Assembly (NCBI RefSeq): GCF_036246005.1
Contig: NZ_CP109171.1
Coordinates: 6,374,001-6,438,000 of the forward strand
DNA length: 64,000 nt
Direction of reading: 5' to 3'
Source of the DNA: Streptomyces sp. NBC_01723
Lineage (GTDB): Bacteria; Actinomycetota; Actinomycetes; Streptomycetales; Streptomycetaceae
Both the position numbers and the translations under genes were made by a program. The notes beneath the pieces are model-generated. The model was not told the origin of the DNA. It saw only the letters and a list, made by a program, of their open reading frames with translations, and did no database searches. Positions 17,538 through 25,967 of the stretch are shown piece after piece; within the stretch, counting starts at the first letter, position 1, and every line of letters begins with the position of its first letter.

Positions 17538-17618
17538 GGCGCCCAACGCCACCACCACTTCCCGGAGAAGGAATTATCCGTTCGTTCTCCGGGAGGCGGC
17601 GGGAAGGAATTGGGCGCC
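17538..17618. terminator. Nested hairpin terminator
   Basis: An outer 9-bp stem (GGCGCCCAA 17538-17546 with 17610-17618) encloses an inner perfect 10-bp stem (TCCCGGAGAA 17560-17569 with 17585-17594). CTTTCG follows. It lies between the secreted protein gene and the convergent DUF2637 gene. Confidence 0.65.
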
Positions 17619-17661
17619 TTTCGTAAGTGCTGTATTAGTCCCCGAGGTCAGTCACACAGAG

Positions 17662-18531
17662 TCATGTTCGCTTTTTGGGGCCCGTGCCCGGCCGAGGCGC
17701 GCGCTGAGTGCTCTGCCGCTGCTGCGGTAGGGACACCGGGTCCTGGCCGGCCGTGTCCGCCGCCTCGTCGCCCGGCGCGGCCTCCGCACGCTGCCGGTGG
17801 CGCGGCACCGCCCGGCGGGGCGGCCGGGTGAGCGTGATCTGCCGGACGATCTGCTGGAAGCAGACCAGCGAGGCGAGACCCGGCAGCGCCGCGGCGGCCC
17901 CGTCGCTGACCGTGCGCGGCGCCTCCGCGATGCACAGCAGCATCGCGATGGCCGAGAACAGCAGGACGACGGCCCAGGAGTGGACCGCGCGGCGCTGGTG
18001 CAGGGCCGACCGCAGCACCGCCAGCGACGCCACCAGCCAGGGTCCGTAGACCAGCAGCGGCCACCAGGACACGACGCTGCCGCGAGTACGCGTGACGGCG
18101 GCCAGCCGCAGCGGCTCGTAGGCCACCATGCCGCCGAACAGGCTGACGGAGGCCGCGATGACGGCGGCCAGCGCCGCCACGAACAGGCTCGCGGCGCGCA
18201 GCCGGCTCACCTTCGGGCGGCGGACGCGGCGGTGACTGGTGGGCGCGTCTCTCAACGGGGGCAGTTCCGCGGTGATTTCCTGCAGATTGCTCAGCGGCGT
18301 GCCCGGCACCGGCGGGATCGCCGAGGTGTCCATGCCGTACGGGACGGCGGGCTGCTGCTCCACCGCGTCCTGGAGCAGGAACGCGAGTTCCTCGGCCGGG
18401 TCCCAGCCGGGTTCGGGCGGGACGAGGGCTTCCCCGTAGGCTTCCTGTGGTGCCCGGTGCCGCCCGCTGCCCGTGGTGCGGAACGAGCCTTCGCCGTACG
18501 GCATGTGAGGGTAGGTGTGTTCTTCGTGCAC
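17662..18531 (-). CDS. DUF2637 membrane protein
   Basis: A 289-residue protein with a long polar N-terminus, about four transmembrane segments from residue 110 (LRAASLFVAALAAVIAASVS, VVSWWPLLVYGPWLVASLAV, AVVLLFSAIAMLLCIAEAPR, GLASLVCFQQIV) and a basic C-terminal tail ending GPKKRT. This layout matches DUF2637 proteins of Streptomyces, which include SpdB-like relatives from conjugative plasmids. The function is unknown. It starts with GTG and lies ten bases after a small gene on the same strand, forming a two-gene unit. Confidence 0.75.
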   Translation of the reverse strand: MHEEHTYPHMPYGEGSFRTTGSGRHRAPQEAYGEALVPPEPGWDPAEELAFLLQDAVEQQPAVPYGMDTSAIPPVPGTPLSNLQEITAELPPLRDAPTSHRRVRRPKVSRLRAASLFVAALAAVIAASVSLFGGMVAYEPLRLAAVTRTRGSVVSWWPLLVYGPWLVASLAVLRSALHQRRAVHSWAVVLLFSAIAMLLCIAEAPRTVSDGAAAALPGLASLVCFQQIVRQITLTRPPRRAVPRHRQRAEAAPGDEAADTAGQDPVSLPQQRQSTQRAPRPGTGPKKRT

Positions 18532-18541
18532 GACGCGCCGG

Positions 18542-18778
18542 TCACTCCGCCGGGGGGCACGTCAGGGAGGACTGCGCCCTGCCCCAGCGCTCGGCGAGGC
18601 CGGTCTCCAGTTCCGTCATGACGTCCAGGAAGCGTTGCAGGACCGGTTCGGTCACCCGCAGAGGAACGGGGCGCCCGCCTCTGGTCAGGGTTCCGTCACT
18701 CGGTGACGGAAAGTGATCTTCGCCGGGCCTGTAGGTGTACGGGCCGAGCGCCGTCAATTCCCCGTTTTCCTCGGTCAT
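18542..18778 (-). CDS. Small hypothetical protein upstream of the DUF2637 gene
   Basis: A 78-residue acidic protein (MTEENGELTALGPYTYRPG at the start) with a predicted helical second half (PVLQRFLDVMTELETGLAERWG). I do not recognise a family. The ten-base gap to the DUF2637 gene and normal codon usage support expression as one operon. Confidence 0.6.
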   Translation of the reverse strand: MTEENGELTALGPYTYRPGEDHFPSPSDGTLTRGGRPVPLRVTEPVLQRFLDVMTELETGLAERWGRAQSSLTCPPAE

Positions 18779-18849
18779 ATCCGAAGTAACGTCTGCCTAC
18801 TCCGTCGGATGCGCGGCAGTCGAGTGAACGGTTTCTGCGATTCTTACCC

Positions 18850-18989
18850 AATCCCGAATTCACACCGGCTCGGTCCCCGCACGGGTGTCGGCGGTCGCGG
18901 CGGGTGAGGCCGTCCGGCACCAGATCGAGCAGCCGCTCGGCCCGCACGCGCTCTCGGGCGTCGCCGGTCGAGAGGGCGACGGTCGTCAA
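18850..18989 (-). pseudogene. Possible decayed methyltransferase-like fragment
   Basis: The leftward frame from 18989 starts MTTVALSTGDARERVRAERL and continues LLDLVPDGLTRRD. This resembles the first helix of class I methyltransferases before the SAM loop, after which similarity stops. The rest of the 296-base gap 18779-19074 holds the LLM gene promoter region and nothing else I can assign. Confidence 0.2.
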
Positions 18990-19074
18990 CTAGTCGCATT
19001 CTGATCGAAGTTGCGTGTGTGGTGCCTTCGTCGGGGTAGGCCCACCCGATCAGGATCACGATGCGAAGGACGTC

Positions 19075-19977
19075 ATGAAGATCGGTTTCGCTCTCCCCCA
19101 GTTCCACCACCAGGCATCCGGCGTCGCCCGGGCCGGTACGTTCGCCGCCGCGATCGAGGAGGCCGGGGGTGCCAGTCTCTGGGTGGGGGACCGCAACCTG
19201 GCCGCGGTCCGCCCCGTCGTGGGGTACGGCGGCCAGGGCGACACCATCCCCGAGGAACTGAACCCCGCCGCCGACCCGTTCGTCCTCCTCGGTGTCGCCG
19301 CCGCCGCGACCAGCCGCGTACTGCTGGGTTCCCACGTCCTGGTCGCCCCGCTCTACCCGCCCGTCCAGCTGGCCAGGTCGCTGACGACCATCGACCTGAT
19401 CAGCGGCGGGCGCCTGCTTCCCGGCTTCGGCGTCGGCTGGTCGCCCGAGGAGTACCAGGCGGCCGGCCTGGACTTCACCCGCCGCGGCGCCCGGATGGAG
19501 GAACTGCTCGACGCGCTCGACGCCATCTGGACCGACGACCCCGCGCGGTACGAGGGCGACCAGCTCTCCGTACCCGAACACCACGCACCGCTGAAGCCGG
19601 CGCGGCGGCCGCGGCCGCCCTTCTACCTGGGCGCGATGTCCGAGCGCGCCCTGCGCCGGGTCGCCCGGCGCGGCGACGGCTGGCTGCCGCTGGTGGTCGT
19701 GCCCAGCTACGTCGACGTCGACGGGCTCGTGGCCCAGCGCTCGGCGCTGGACGGACTGGCCCGCGCGGAGGGCCGCGATCCCGGCGCCATCGACACCGTG
19801 CTGCGGGTGAACATCGACGCCGGTACCAGCACGCGGCAGGTCGCGGACACCATCAGGGAGATCCACGACCGGACGGGTATCGAGCACTTCATGGTCGACT
19901 CGATGTACGACGTCGACACCGTCGACGGGTCCGTCGAGCACGCCCGGCAGATCCTCGAACTCGTCGCCAAGGGCTGA
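19075..19977 (+). CDS. LLM-class (F420-dependent-like) oxidoreductase
   Basis: A 300-residue luciferase-like TIM-barrel flavin/F420 oxidoreductase. Typical segments are MKIGFALPQF at the N-terminus, TSRVLLGSHVLVAPLYPPVQLARSLTTID and GRLLPGFGVGWSPEEYQAAG, followed by the RRGARMEELLDALDAIW helix. The substrate is unknown. A GAAGGA ribosome site precedes the ATG. It stands alone between two decayed segments at the left edge of the biosynthetic cluster and could be a cluster enzyme or a bystander. Confidence 0.82.
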   Translation: MKIGFALPQFHHQASGVARAGTFAAAIEEAGGASLWVGDRNLAAVRPVVGYGGQGDTIPEELNPAADPFVLLGVAAAATSRVLLGSHVLVAPLYPPVQLARSLTTIDLISGGRLLPGFGVGWSPEEYQAAGLDFTRRGARMEELLDALDAIWTDDPARYEGDQLSVPEHHAPLKPARRPRPPFYLGAMSERALRRVARRGDGWLPLVVVPSYVDVDGLVAQRSALDGLARAEGRDPGAIDTVLRVNIDAGTSTRQVADTIREIHDRTGIEHFMVDSMYDVDTVDGSVEHARQILELVAKG

Positions 19978-20139
19978 GCCCGCCGGCGCCGCAGGGCCGC
20001 CTCGCCGGTGACCTGCGCCAGTGAGCCGACGAGGCGTTCGGTGATCTCCGGTGTCCAGGGGGACGACGGGGCCGCGGCCCGCTGGGGGGCGAGGCCGTGC
20101 AGGCCGAGCCAGCGCGCGAGCGCGTCGGTTCGGCGGCCA

Positions 20140-20532
20140 CGTCGGTGCTGGTCGCGAGGGCTCGTCGGCGCAGTTCCCCAGGGCCTCAGTGAGCGGTCGC
20201 ATGCTCGCCCGGCCGAGTGCCGCGAGATCCTGCGCGCCGAACGAGCCCTGCTCGGGGTCCGACATCCAGATCCCCCCGAACTTCGTCCGGTAGCGCCCCG
20301 GGCGGACCGCGGCGAAGTCCGGATGGCCCCGGCACAGGGCGGTCAGCCGTCCTGGAGGCGCGCCCGCGGCGTTCACCACGTCGCGCGGGCGCGCCTCCAG
20401 GTCCGCCAAGGCGTCGCGCACGGACGGGCCCGGGGCGCGGTGGGTCGTCCCCGGGTCACCGGCCGGTCGGTAATGGTCGGACAGGCCCCAGGAGGCCCCC
20501 GAACGCACCGCTCGGGAGGCCGGCTTCGGCAC
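20140..20532 (-). pseudogene. Possible decayed gene in the 600-base gap left of tyrA
   Basis: The leftward frame reads MPKPASRAVRSGASWGL and later VRDALADLEARPRDVVNAAG, FGGIWMSDPEQGSFGAQDL and RASMRPLTEALGNCADEP, which looks protein-like. Coding character then appears to jump to another frame near 20140 (ARWLGLHGLAPQ), and no proper stop is reached before the LLM gene. I do not recognise the family. The gap 19978-20577 holds no other feature I can support. Confidence 0.25.
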
Positions 20533-20577
20533 CCGCCGGTCGTGCCGGACCCAGGTGCCGACGCCGGACTCGCGACG

Positions 20578-21663
20578 TCAACGGCGGATCGACCAGCCGC
20601 GTTCGCTCAGGGCGGCGCTCAGTGCCGGGGCCGCCGCGGGGCTCACCATCAGCTGGGCCAGGCCCGCCTGCCGGCCCGTCGCGTGGTCGATGCGCATGTC
20701 CTCGATGTTGACGCCCGCGCGCCCGGCGTCCGCGAAGATGCGGGCCAGTTCGCCCGGCTGGTCGCTGATGAGCACGGCCACCGTCTCGTAGGTGGCGGGC
20801 GCCTCGCCGTGCTTGCCGGGCACCCTGGCCCGGCCCGCGTTGCCCCGCCGCAGGACGTCCTCGATGCCCGCCGCGCCGCCGCGCCGCTTGGCCTCGTCGG
20901 CGGACTGCAGGGCGCGCAGCGACTCGACGGTGTCCTCCAGATCGGCCGCCACCCCGGCGAGCACCTCCGCGACGGGACCCGGGTTGGCCGAGAGGATCTC
21001 GATCCACATCCGCGGGTCGGACGCGGCGATCCGGGTCACGTCGCGGATGCCCTGTCCGCACAGCCGCACCACCGTCTCGTCGGCGGCCCGCAGCCGTGCG
21101 GCGACCATCGAGGAGACGAGCTGCGGCGTGTGCGAGACGAGGGCGACGGCCCGGTCGTGGGCGGCGGCGTCCATGACCACGGGCACGGCGCGGCAGAGCG
21201 CGACCAGTTCCAGGGCGAGGTTCAGCGCCTCCGTGTCGGTGTCCGGCATCGGGGTGAGCACCCAGGGCCGGCCCTCGAACAGATCGGCGCTCGCCGCGAG
21301 CGGTCCGGAACTCTCCTTGCCCGCCATGGGATGGGTGCCGATGTACGAGGCGAGGTCGAGGCCCAGGTCCTCCAACTCGCGCCGGGGACCGCCCTTGACG
21401 CTCGCGACGTCGGCATACCCGCGCGCCACCCCCGCGCGCATGGCCCCGGCCAGCACGGCGGCGGTGTGCGCGGGCGGCACGGCGACGAGCGCGAGGTCCA
21501 CGGGGCCGAGAGGCGGCTCGTCGCTGCCGGCGCCGAGGGCCGCCGCCGTCCGGGCCCGGTCCGGATCGTGGTCGGTCAGATGGACGGTGACGCCGCGTCC
21601 GGCGAGCGTCAGTGCCGCGGACGTACCGATCAGACCGGCTCCTATGACCAGGGCGCTCCTCAT
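20578..21663 (-). CDS. tyrA: Prephenate dehydrogenase
   Basis: A 361-residue NAD(P)-dependent prephenate dehydrogenase that makes 4-hydroxyphenylpyruvate, the last committed step to tyrosine. The Rossmann motif is MRSALVIGAGLIGTSAALTL. The conserved segments GTHPMAGKESSGP and HDRAVALVSHTPQLVSS follow. An ACT-like domain (TVAVLISDQPGELARIFADAG) occupies the C-terminus and may sense tyrosine. It follows ubiX-ubiD on the same strand, so it looks like a cluster-dedicated copy that supplies tyrosine for the ammonia-lyase. The ATG at 21663 overlaps the stop of a tiny upstream frame. Confidence 0.9.
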   Translation of the reverse strand: MRSALVIGAGLIGTSAALTLAGRGVTVHLTDHDPDRARTAAALGAGSDEPPLGPVDLALVAVPPAHTAAVLAGAMRAGVARGYADVASVKGGPRRELEDLGLDLASYIGTHPMAGKESSGPLAASADLFEGRPWVLTPMPDTDTEALNLALELVALCRAVPVVMDAAAHDRAVALVSHTPQLVSSMVAARLRAADETVVRLCGQGIRDVTRIAASDPRMWIEILSANPGPVAEVLAGVAADLEDTVESLRALQSADEAKRRGGAAGIEDVLRRGNAGRARVPGKHGEAPATYETVAVLISDQPGELARIFADAGRAGVNIEDMRIDHATGRQAGLAQLMVSPAAAPALSAALSERGWSIRR

Positions 21664-21740
21664 CGGACACCGCCCTCGTGCCGGATCGCCGCGCGGCGGG
21701 GGAGGGCCGCGAGCCCTGCGTGCTGCTGCTCGGTGTTCAC
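21660..21740 (-). CDS. Possible 26-codon ORF coupled to tyrA
   Basis: The frame from GTG 21740 encodes VNTEQQHAGLAALPRRAAIR and six more residues, and ends TGA overlapping the tyrA ATG as ATGA. GGATGGAG lies upstream at useful spacing. It has no Tyr or Phe run, so it is not an obvious attenuator leader. It may only serve translational coupling. Confidence 0.25.
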   Translation of the reverse strand: MNTEQQHAGLAALPRRAAIRHEGGVR

Positions 21741-21794
21741 GCGCTCCATCCTTGTTTCGAAGGGACCGGTCACCAGGACCGACCCGGTCCGGTG

Positions 21795-23288
21795 TCAGTC
21801 GTCCCAGTGCTCGAGAACCCGGCTCCGGATCCGCTCCGGATACGCCTGGGCGAAGGAACTGTGCGGAAGCCGGCCCTCGCCGGGGGCGGGCAGCAGCCCG
21901 TCGTGGAAGACGATCGGGCCGGACTGGGCGGCGCGCTCCTCGTGGGTGTAGCAGTTCAGCAGCGGGTGGACGAAGCCGTACCACGGCTCCGCCCGGTCCA
22001 GCGGGTGGATCCGGGTGGCCAGCGCCCACAGCAGGTCGGTGTCGTCGGCCGGGTCGACGTCGTCGTCCAGGACGAAGGTGGCCGCCGTGGCGCGGCCCGA
22101 GTGGGAGTCGGAGAGCACCTTGCCGATCCGGTGCGTGAGTTCGGCGGAGTCGACGCCGGGCAGCCGCTCCCGCCAGTCCCGCGGGACGGTCACCACCATC
22201 CAGTGCGACGCCGCACGCAGCGGCGACCAGGCAGTGGTGACCGGCAGCCCGGCGGCGCGCAGTTCCGCCAGCACCTCGGCCGCCTGACCGACGCCCGTCA
22301 CGGTGTGGAACTCGTCCACCGGCCGGCCCTCGGCCACCAGCGGCCAGATCGGGTCCTCGCGGTGGGTGATGGCCTCGACCGTGTACACCGGCTGCATCGA
22401 CGTCTCGGTGGAGCCGTATCCGGCGAACTCGCCGAACGGTCCCTCCCGCGCGTCGCGGCCGACGGACAGGTGCCCTTCGATGACGATCTCCGCGCCCGCG
22501 GGCACGTCCAGGTCCACCGTCTCGCACCGCACGACGTCGACCGGTTCGCCGTGCAGCGCCCCGATGTAGCCGGCCTCGTCGACCCCGGGCGGCAGCGGGA
22601 CGCCCCCGACGAACGGGATGGCCGGGTCGCCGCCCTGCACCAGCGCGTACGGCATCGGCTCGCCGATCGCCACCCACTCCGACCAGATCATGCCGATGTG
22701 CTGCGCCGGGATCACCAGGCCGGTCATGTGCCTGCCGTCGATCAGCATGATCCGGGCGATGGACCAGTTGGTCCACCGGCCGTCCGGCGTCTTGGCGACG
22801 ATGATGCCCCAGGTGTTGGCGTAGGGGCCGCCGTCGAACTCGTGGACCCGGGGCACCGGGAAGCGGTCGAGGGTGGCGTCGTCGCCCAGCAGCACGTTCT
22901 GCTTGCAGGGCGCGTCCTCCCGCGCGACCCGCCGAGGGGGGACGGGCTTCGCGACGCGGGTGGAGGCCAGGTGGTCGACCAGCTCGGCGGCGGTGGTCCC
23001 CGCGGGCAGGCCGACGGACAGGGCGACCCGGGCCAGTGGCTTGCCGGGGGCGGAGCTGAGCGCGGCGGGCGCCCCGAGCAGCCGGAAGCCCGGCGCGACG
23101 CCCTCCACGTTCTCGAACAGCGGGGCCGGGGACTGCCGTTCGCAGGACAGCCGGCTGATCGCGGCGGCCTCCAGGTCCGCGCTCACCGGCCGGGTGACGC
23201 GGCGCAGGTCGCCGAGGGCTTCCAGCGTGTCGAGGTAGCCGCGCAGCTCACCGAACCGGATCGGCTGCCTGGTCGTGGGGTCGGTCAT
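21795..23288 (-). CDS. ubiD: UbiD-family prenyl-FMN-dependent decarboxylase
   Basis: A 497-residue UbiD-type decarboxylase, which uses the prenylated FMN made by UbiX to decarboxylate aromatic or alpha,beta-unsaturated acids. The hallmark REGPFGEFAGYGS, with the catalytic acidic residues, and the cofactor region YANTWGIIVAKTPDGRWTNW are present. Its ATG overlaps the ubiX stop (ATGA). Near a tyrosine ammonia-lyase the natural substrate is p-coumarate, giving p-vinylphenol, as reported for ferroverdin/bagremycin biosynthesis (recalled). Ubiquinone synthesis can be set aside because streptomycetes use menaquinone. Confidence 0.88.
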   Translation of the reverse strand: MTDPTTRQPIRFGELRGYLDTLEALGDLRRVTRPVSADLEAAAISRLSCERQSPAPLFENVEGVAPGFRLLGAPAALSSAPGKPLARVALSVGLPAGTTAAELVDHLASTRVAKPVPPRRVAREDAPCKQNVLLGDDATLDRFPVPRVHEFDGGPYANTWGIIVAKTPDGRWTNWSIARIMLIDGRHMTGLVIPAQHIGMIWSEWVAIGEPMPYALVQGGDPAIPFVGGVPLPPGVDEAGYIGALHGEPVDVVRCETVDLDVPAGAEIVIEGHLSVGRDAREGPFGEFAGYGSTETSMQPVYTVEAITHREDPIWPLVAEGRPVDEFHTVTGVGQAAEVLAELRAAGLPVTTAWSPLRAASHWMVVTVPRDWRERLPGVDSAELTHRIGKVLSDSHSGRATAATFVLDDDVDPADDTDLLWALATRIHPLDRAEPWYGFVHPLLNCYTHEERAAQSGPIVFHDGLLPAPGEGRLPHSSFAQAYPERIRSRVLEHWDD

Positions 23289-23932
23289 GAACGGGCGCTC
23301 CTCTGCTTCGTACCGTTGTGGCGTGTCGCGGGGACGTCGGCCGCGGGGCCCGCCCGCCCGGCCGGTGACCGCGGGAAGCCGTTCCAGCGCCGGGCGCCGG
23401 CGGTCTCGATCCCGAACTGGTCGAGAACACGCGTGACGATGTGGTCGACGATGTCGTCGACCGACTCCGGCCGGTTGTAGAAGGCGGGCATGGGCGGCAC
23501 GATCGAGACGCCCATGCGGGCGAGTTCCAGCATGTTCGCCAGATGGATCTCGTTGAGCGGCGTCTCCCGCGGTACCAGAACCATCGGGCGCCGTTCCTTG
23601 AGCGTCACGTCGGCGGCGCGGCCCAGCAGCCCCTCGGCATACCCCGCCCGGATGCCGGCCAGCGTCTTCATGCTGCACGGAATGATCACCATGCCGTCGG
23701 CGCGGAACGAGCCGGAGGAGATCGACGCCCCCTGGTCGTCGGGGGAGTGGGTGACGTCGGCCAGCGCGGCCACCTCGCGGGCGCTCAGCCCGGTCTCCAG
23801 CTCCACCGTCGCCCGTGCCCAGCGGCTGACCACCAGGTGCGTCTCCACCTGCGGGTTCCCGCGCAGCTCGCTGAGCAGTCGCACACCCAGCGCCGCTCCG
23901 GTGGCGCCGGTCATTCCCACGATCAGCCGCAT
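23285..23932 (-). CDS. ubiX: UbiX-type flavin prenyltransferase
   Basis: A 215-residue UbiX/Pad1 protein that attaches a dimethylallyl unit to FMN to make the UbiD cofactor. The N-terminal MRLIVGMTGATGAALGVRLL and the segment MVIIPCSMKTLAGIRAGYAEGLLGRAADV are diagnostic, as is ERRPMVLVPRETPLNEIHLANM. It is the first gene of ubiX-ubiD-tyrA. The ATG at 23932 has GGGGCAGG directly before it, so I prefer it to the ATG at 23959. The MarR gene is divergent across 59 bases. Confidence 0.9.
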   Translation of the reverse strand: MRLIVGMTGATGAALGVRLLSELRGNPQVETHLVVSRWARATVELETGLSAREVAALADVTHSPDDQGASISSGSFRADGMVIIPCSMKTLAGIRAGYAEGLLGRAADVTLKERRPMVLVPRETPLNEIHLANMLELARMGVSIVPPMPAFYNRPESVDDIVDHIVTRVLDQFGIETAGARRWNGFPRSPAGRAGPAADVPATRHNGTKQRSARS

Positions 23933-23949
23933 CCTGCCCCCATCGAACC

Positions 23950-23990
23950 TTCCGTACACGGAATATCCTTGTACTGAATATACTGGTCGT
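23950..23990. promoter_or_regulatory. AT-rich divergent promoter/operator between ubiX and marR
   Basis: This 40-base stretch is unusually AT-rich and holds GTACACGGAATATCC followed by GTACTGAATATAC, an imperfect direct repeat of GTAC-GAATAT. It is the natural place for MarR binding and for overlapping divergent promoters. Confidence 0.45.
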
Positions 23991-23991
23991 C

Positions 23992-24447
23992 ATGACGAAC
24001 ACAAGCCCCCGACCCCGGCCGCAACTGGAAGACGCGCTGCCGCATCAGCTGCGCCGGGCCGGACAGGCGTGGACGGCGCTGTGGCAGCAGCGCCTGCCCG
24101 ACCTGACCAGTCCTCAGTTCGCGGTGCTGCTCGCCCTGGACGACCACGGCAGCCTGGACCAGTCCGCGCTGGGGGCCCTGGCCGCCGTCGACCGCTCCAC
24201 GCTCACCGTCCTGCTGGACCGTCTGGAGGCGCGCGGCCTGGTGACCAAGGAGATGGACCCGGCGAACCGCAGGCGCCGCATCGTCGCCCTCACCGACGCC
24301 GGCCGCCGGCGCCTGGCCGAGGGGGTCGAGGAGGCGGCGCTGCTGCACGCACGGGTGGAGGAGCTGCTGGGCGAGGAGCGGACGAGGCAACTGGTCGAGA
24401 TGCTCCGTGTCATGGGAGACATGCCGCAGCCCACTTCCCCTCAATAG
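23992..24447 (+). CDS. MarR-family regulator
   Basis: A 151-residue MarR protein. The winged helix spans about residues 40-105 (LTSPQFAVLLALDDHGSLDQ, LAAVDRSTLTVLLDRLEARG and the wing DPANRRRRIVALT). It is divergent from ubiX-ubiD-tyrA and upstream of a flavoprotein and an MFS gene. MarR proteins often sense phenolic acids, so p-coumarate or the end product is a plausible ligand (inference). Confidence 0.85.
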   Translation: MTNTSPRPRPQLEDALPHQLRRAGQAWTALWQQRLPDLTSPQFAVLLALDDHGSLDQSALGALAAVDRSTLTVLLDRLEARGLVTKEMDPANRRRRIVALTDAGRRRLAEGVEEAALLHARVEELLGEERTRQLVEMLRVMGDMPQPTSPQ

Positions 24448-24521
24448 AGGGATGGGCCCTCCGAGCCGGCGCTGGAAGTGTGATCAGCGAACCGACTGGC
24501 TCCGCCTGGGAGGGCTGACGC

Positions 24522-25886
24522 ATGTACAGACCGGCAACCGCGCACAGGCTTGCCGGCCGCCTTTCCGGTCCGGTGCTGGGGCCCGGGGACGAGGGATACG
24601 CGGCCGAGGTCGCCGGGTTCAACCGCGTCCTGCGGCACCGGCCCGCGATGGTCCTCGGCGCACGGGACGCCACGCAGGTGCGCAAGGCCGTCGCCTTCGC
24701 CGCCGAGACCGGACTGCCGACGGCGGTCCAGGCGACCGGCCACGGCCCCTCCCGCGTCACCGAGGGATCCGGGCTGCTCATCAACACCCGCCGGATGAAC
24801 GGCGTGAGCATCGATCCGGTGGCCCGGATCGCCCGGGTCGAGGCCGGGGCCCGCTGGCGGCAGGTCGTCGACGCGGCCGCCGTGCACGGACTCGCCCCGC
24901 TCAACGGCTCCTCACCGCTGGTGGGGGTGGTCGGCTACACCCTGGGCGGCGGCCTCGCGCTGCTCTCCCGCGCGTACGGCTTCGCCGCCGACCACGTCAC
25001 CGCGGTGGACCTCGTCACCCCCGACGGACTGCCCCGCACCGCCACCGCACAGCGGAACCCCGACCTCTTCTGGGCGCTGCGTGGCGGCAAGGGCAACTTC
25101 GGCGTGGTGACGGCCCTGGAATTCGGGCTCGTGCCGGTCACCCGGCTCTACGGCGGCGGCCTCTTCTTCCCCGGTGACGCCGTCGCCGAGGTGCTGCACG
25201 CCTGGCGGGCGTGGACGGAGTCCGTGCCGGAGCGGACCGCCTCCTCGCTGGCGCTGCTGAGGATGCCCGACCAGGATCCGATCCCGCCCTTCCCGCGGGG
25301 CGGGCTCGTGGTGCACGTCCGCGTCGCCCACCTCGGCCCGGGCGACGAGGGGGAGCGACTGGTCAGGCCCCTGCGAGCCGTCGCCCCGACGCTCGCGGAC
25401 ACGCTGGGGGAGATGCCGTACAGCCGCTTCGCGGACATCCACAACGACCCGGCCTTCCCCACCCCCTACGACGAACGCTCCGTCATGCTGCGCGAGCTGG
25501 GCCCGGACGCGGCCGACGACCTGCTCCGCCTCGCCGGCCCCGGCAGCGGCTGCACGGACGTCATGGTCGAGCTGCGGCACCTGGGCGGAGCGCTCGGCCG
25601 CCCGGCCCCGGTGCCGGGCGCGACCGACCACCGCGACGCCCTGTACTGCCTGACCACGCTCGGACCGCCCGGCGGACGCCCGGATCACGTCGTGGACGGC
25701 ATGGCGCACCACGGAACGGGCCGCAGCCATCTCAACTTCCTCGCCGGACCCGGGACCGCCCGGCTGGCCGCCCGGGGCTACGCGCCCGCCGACTACGCGC
25801 GGCTGGGCGAGATCAAGGCCCGCTACGACCCGGACAACCTCTTCCGGTTCAACCACACCATCTCGCCGCGCGTGACGGCCGTCTGA
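24522..25886 (+). CDS. FAD-linked oxidoreductase, BBE-like (paralogue 1)
   Basis: A 454-residue PCMH-type FAD enzyme with a C-terminal berberine-bridge segment (YDPDNLFRFNHTISP). VQATGHGPSR carries the histidine expected to bind FAD covalently. At the position of the second attachment cysteine in bicovalent members the protein reads NGSSPLVGVVGYTLGGG, so a single covalent link is expected. RGGKGNFGVVTALEFGL is typical of this branch. It is a close paralogue of the protein at 30002-31378. There is no signal peptide. GGGAGG precedes the ATG. Its step in the pathway is unknown. Confidence 0.85.
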   Translation: MYRPATAHRLAGRLSGPVLGPGDEGYAAEVAGFNRVLRHRPAMVLGARDATQVRKAVAFAAETGLPTAVQATGHGPSRVTEGSGLLINTRRMNGVSIDPVARIARVEAGARWRQVVDAAAVHGLAPLNGSSPLVGVVGYTLGGGLALLSRAYGFAADHVTAVDLVTPDGLPRTATAQRNPDLFWALRGGKGNFGVVTALEFGLVPVTRLYGGGLFFPGDAVAEVLHAWRAWTESVPERTASSLALLRMPDQDPIPPFPRGGLVVHVRVAHLGPGDEGERLVRPLRAVAPTLADTLGEMPYSRFADIHNDPAFPTPYDERSVMLRELGPDAADDLLRLAGPGSGCTDVMVELRHLGGALGRPAPVPGATDHRDALYCLTTLGPPGGRPDHVVDGMAHHGTGRSHLNFLAGPGTARLAARGYAPADYARLGEIKARYDPDNLFRFNHTISPRVTAV

Positions 25887-25967
25887 ACGCCCCGCGTGAC
25901 GAGCCCCCCGACCACACGAAGACGCCGACTCGGCACACCTCACGAATCCTGGAAGGGACGACTCTCG

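Noticed and set aside
23285..23932. UbiX/UbiD as ubiquinone biosynthesis genes
   Set aside because: Streptomycetes use menaquinone, and these genes are in a secondary-metabolite setting with a tyrosine ammonia-lyase-like gene.
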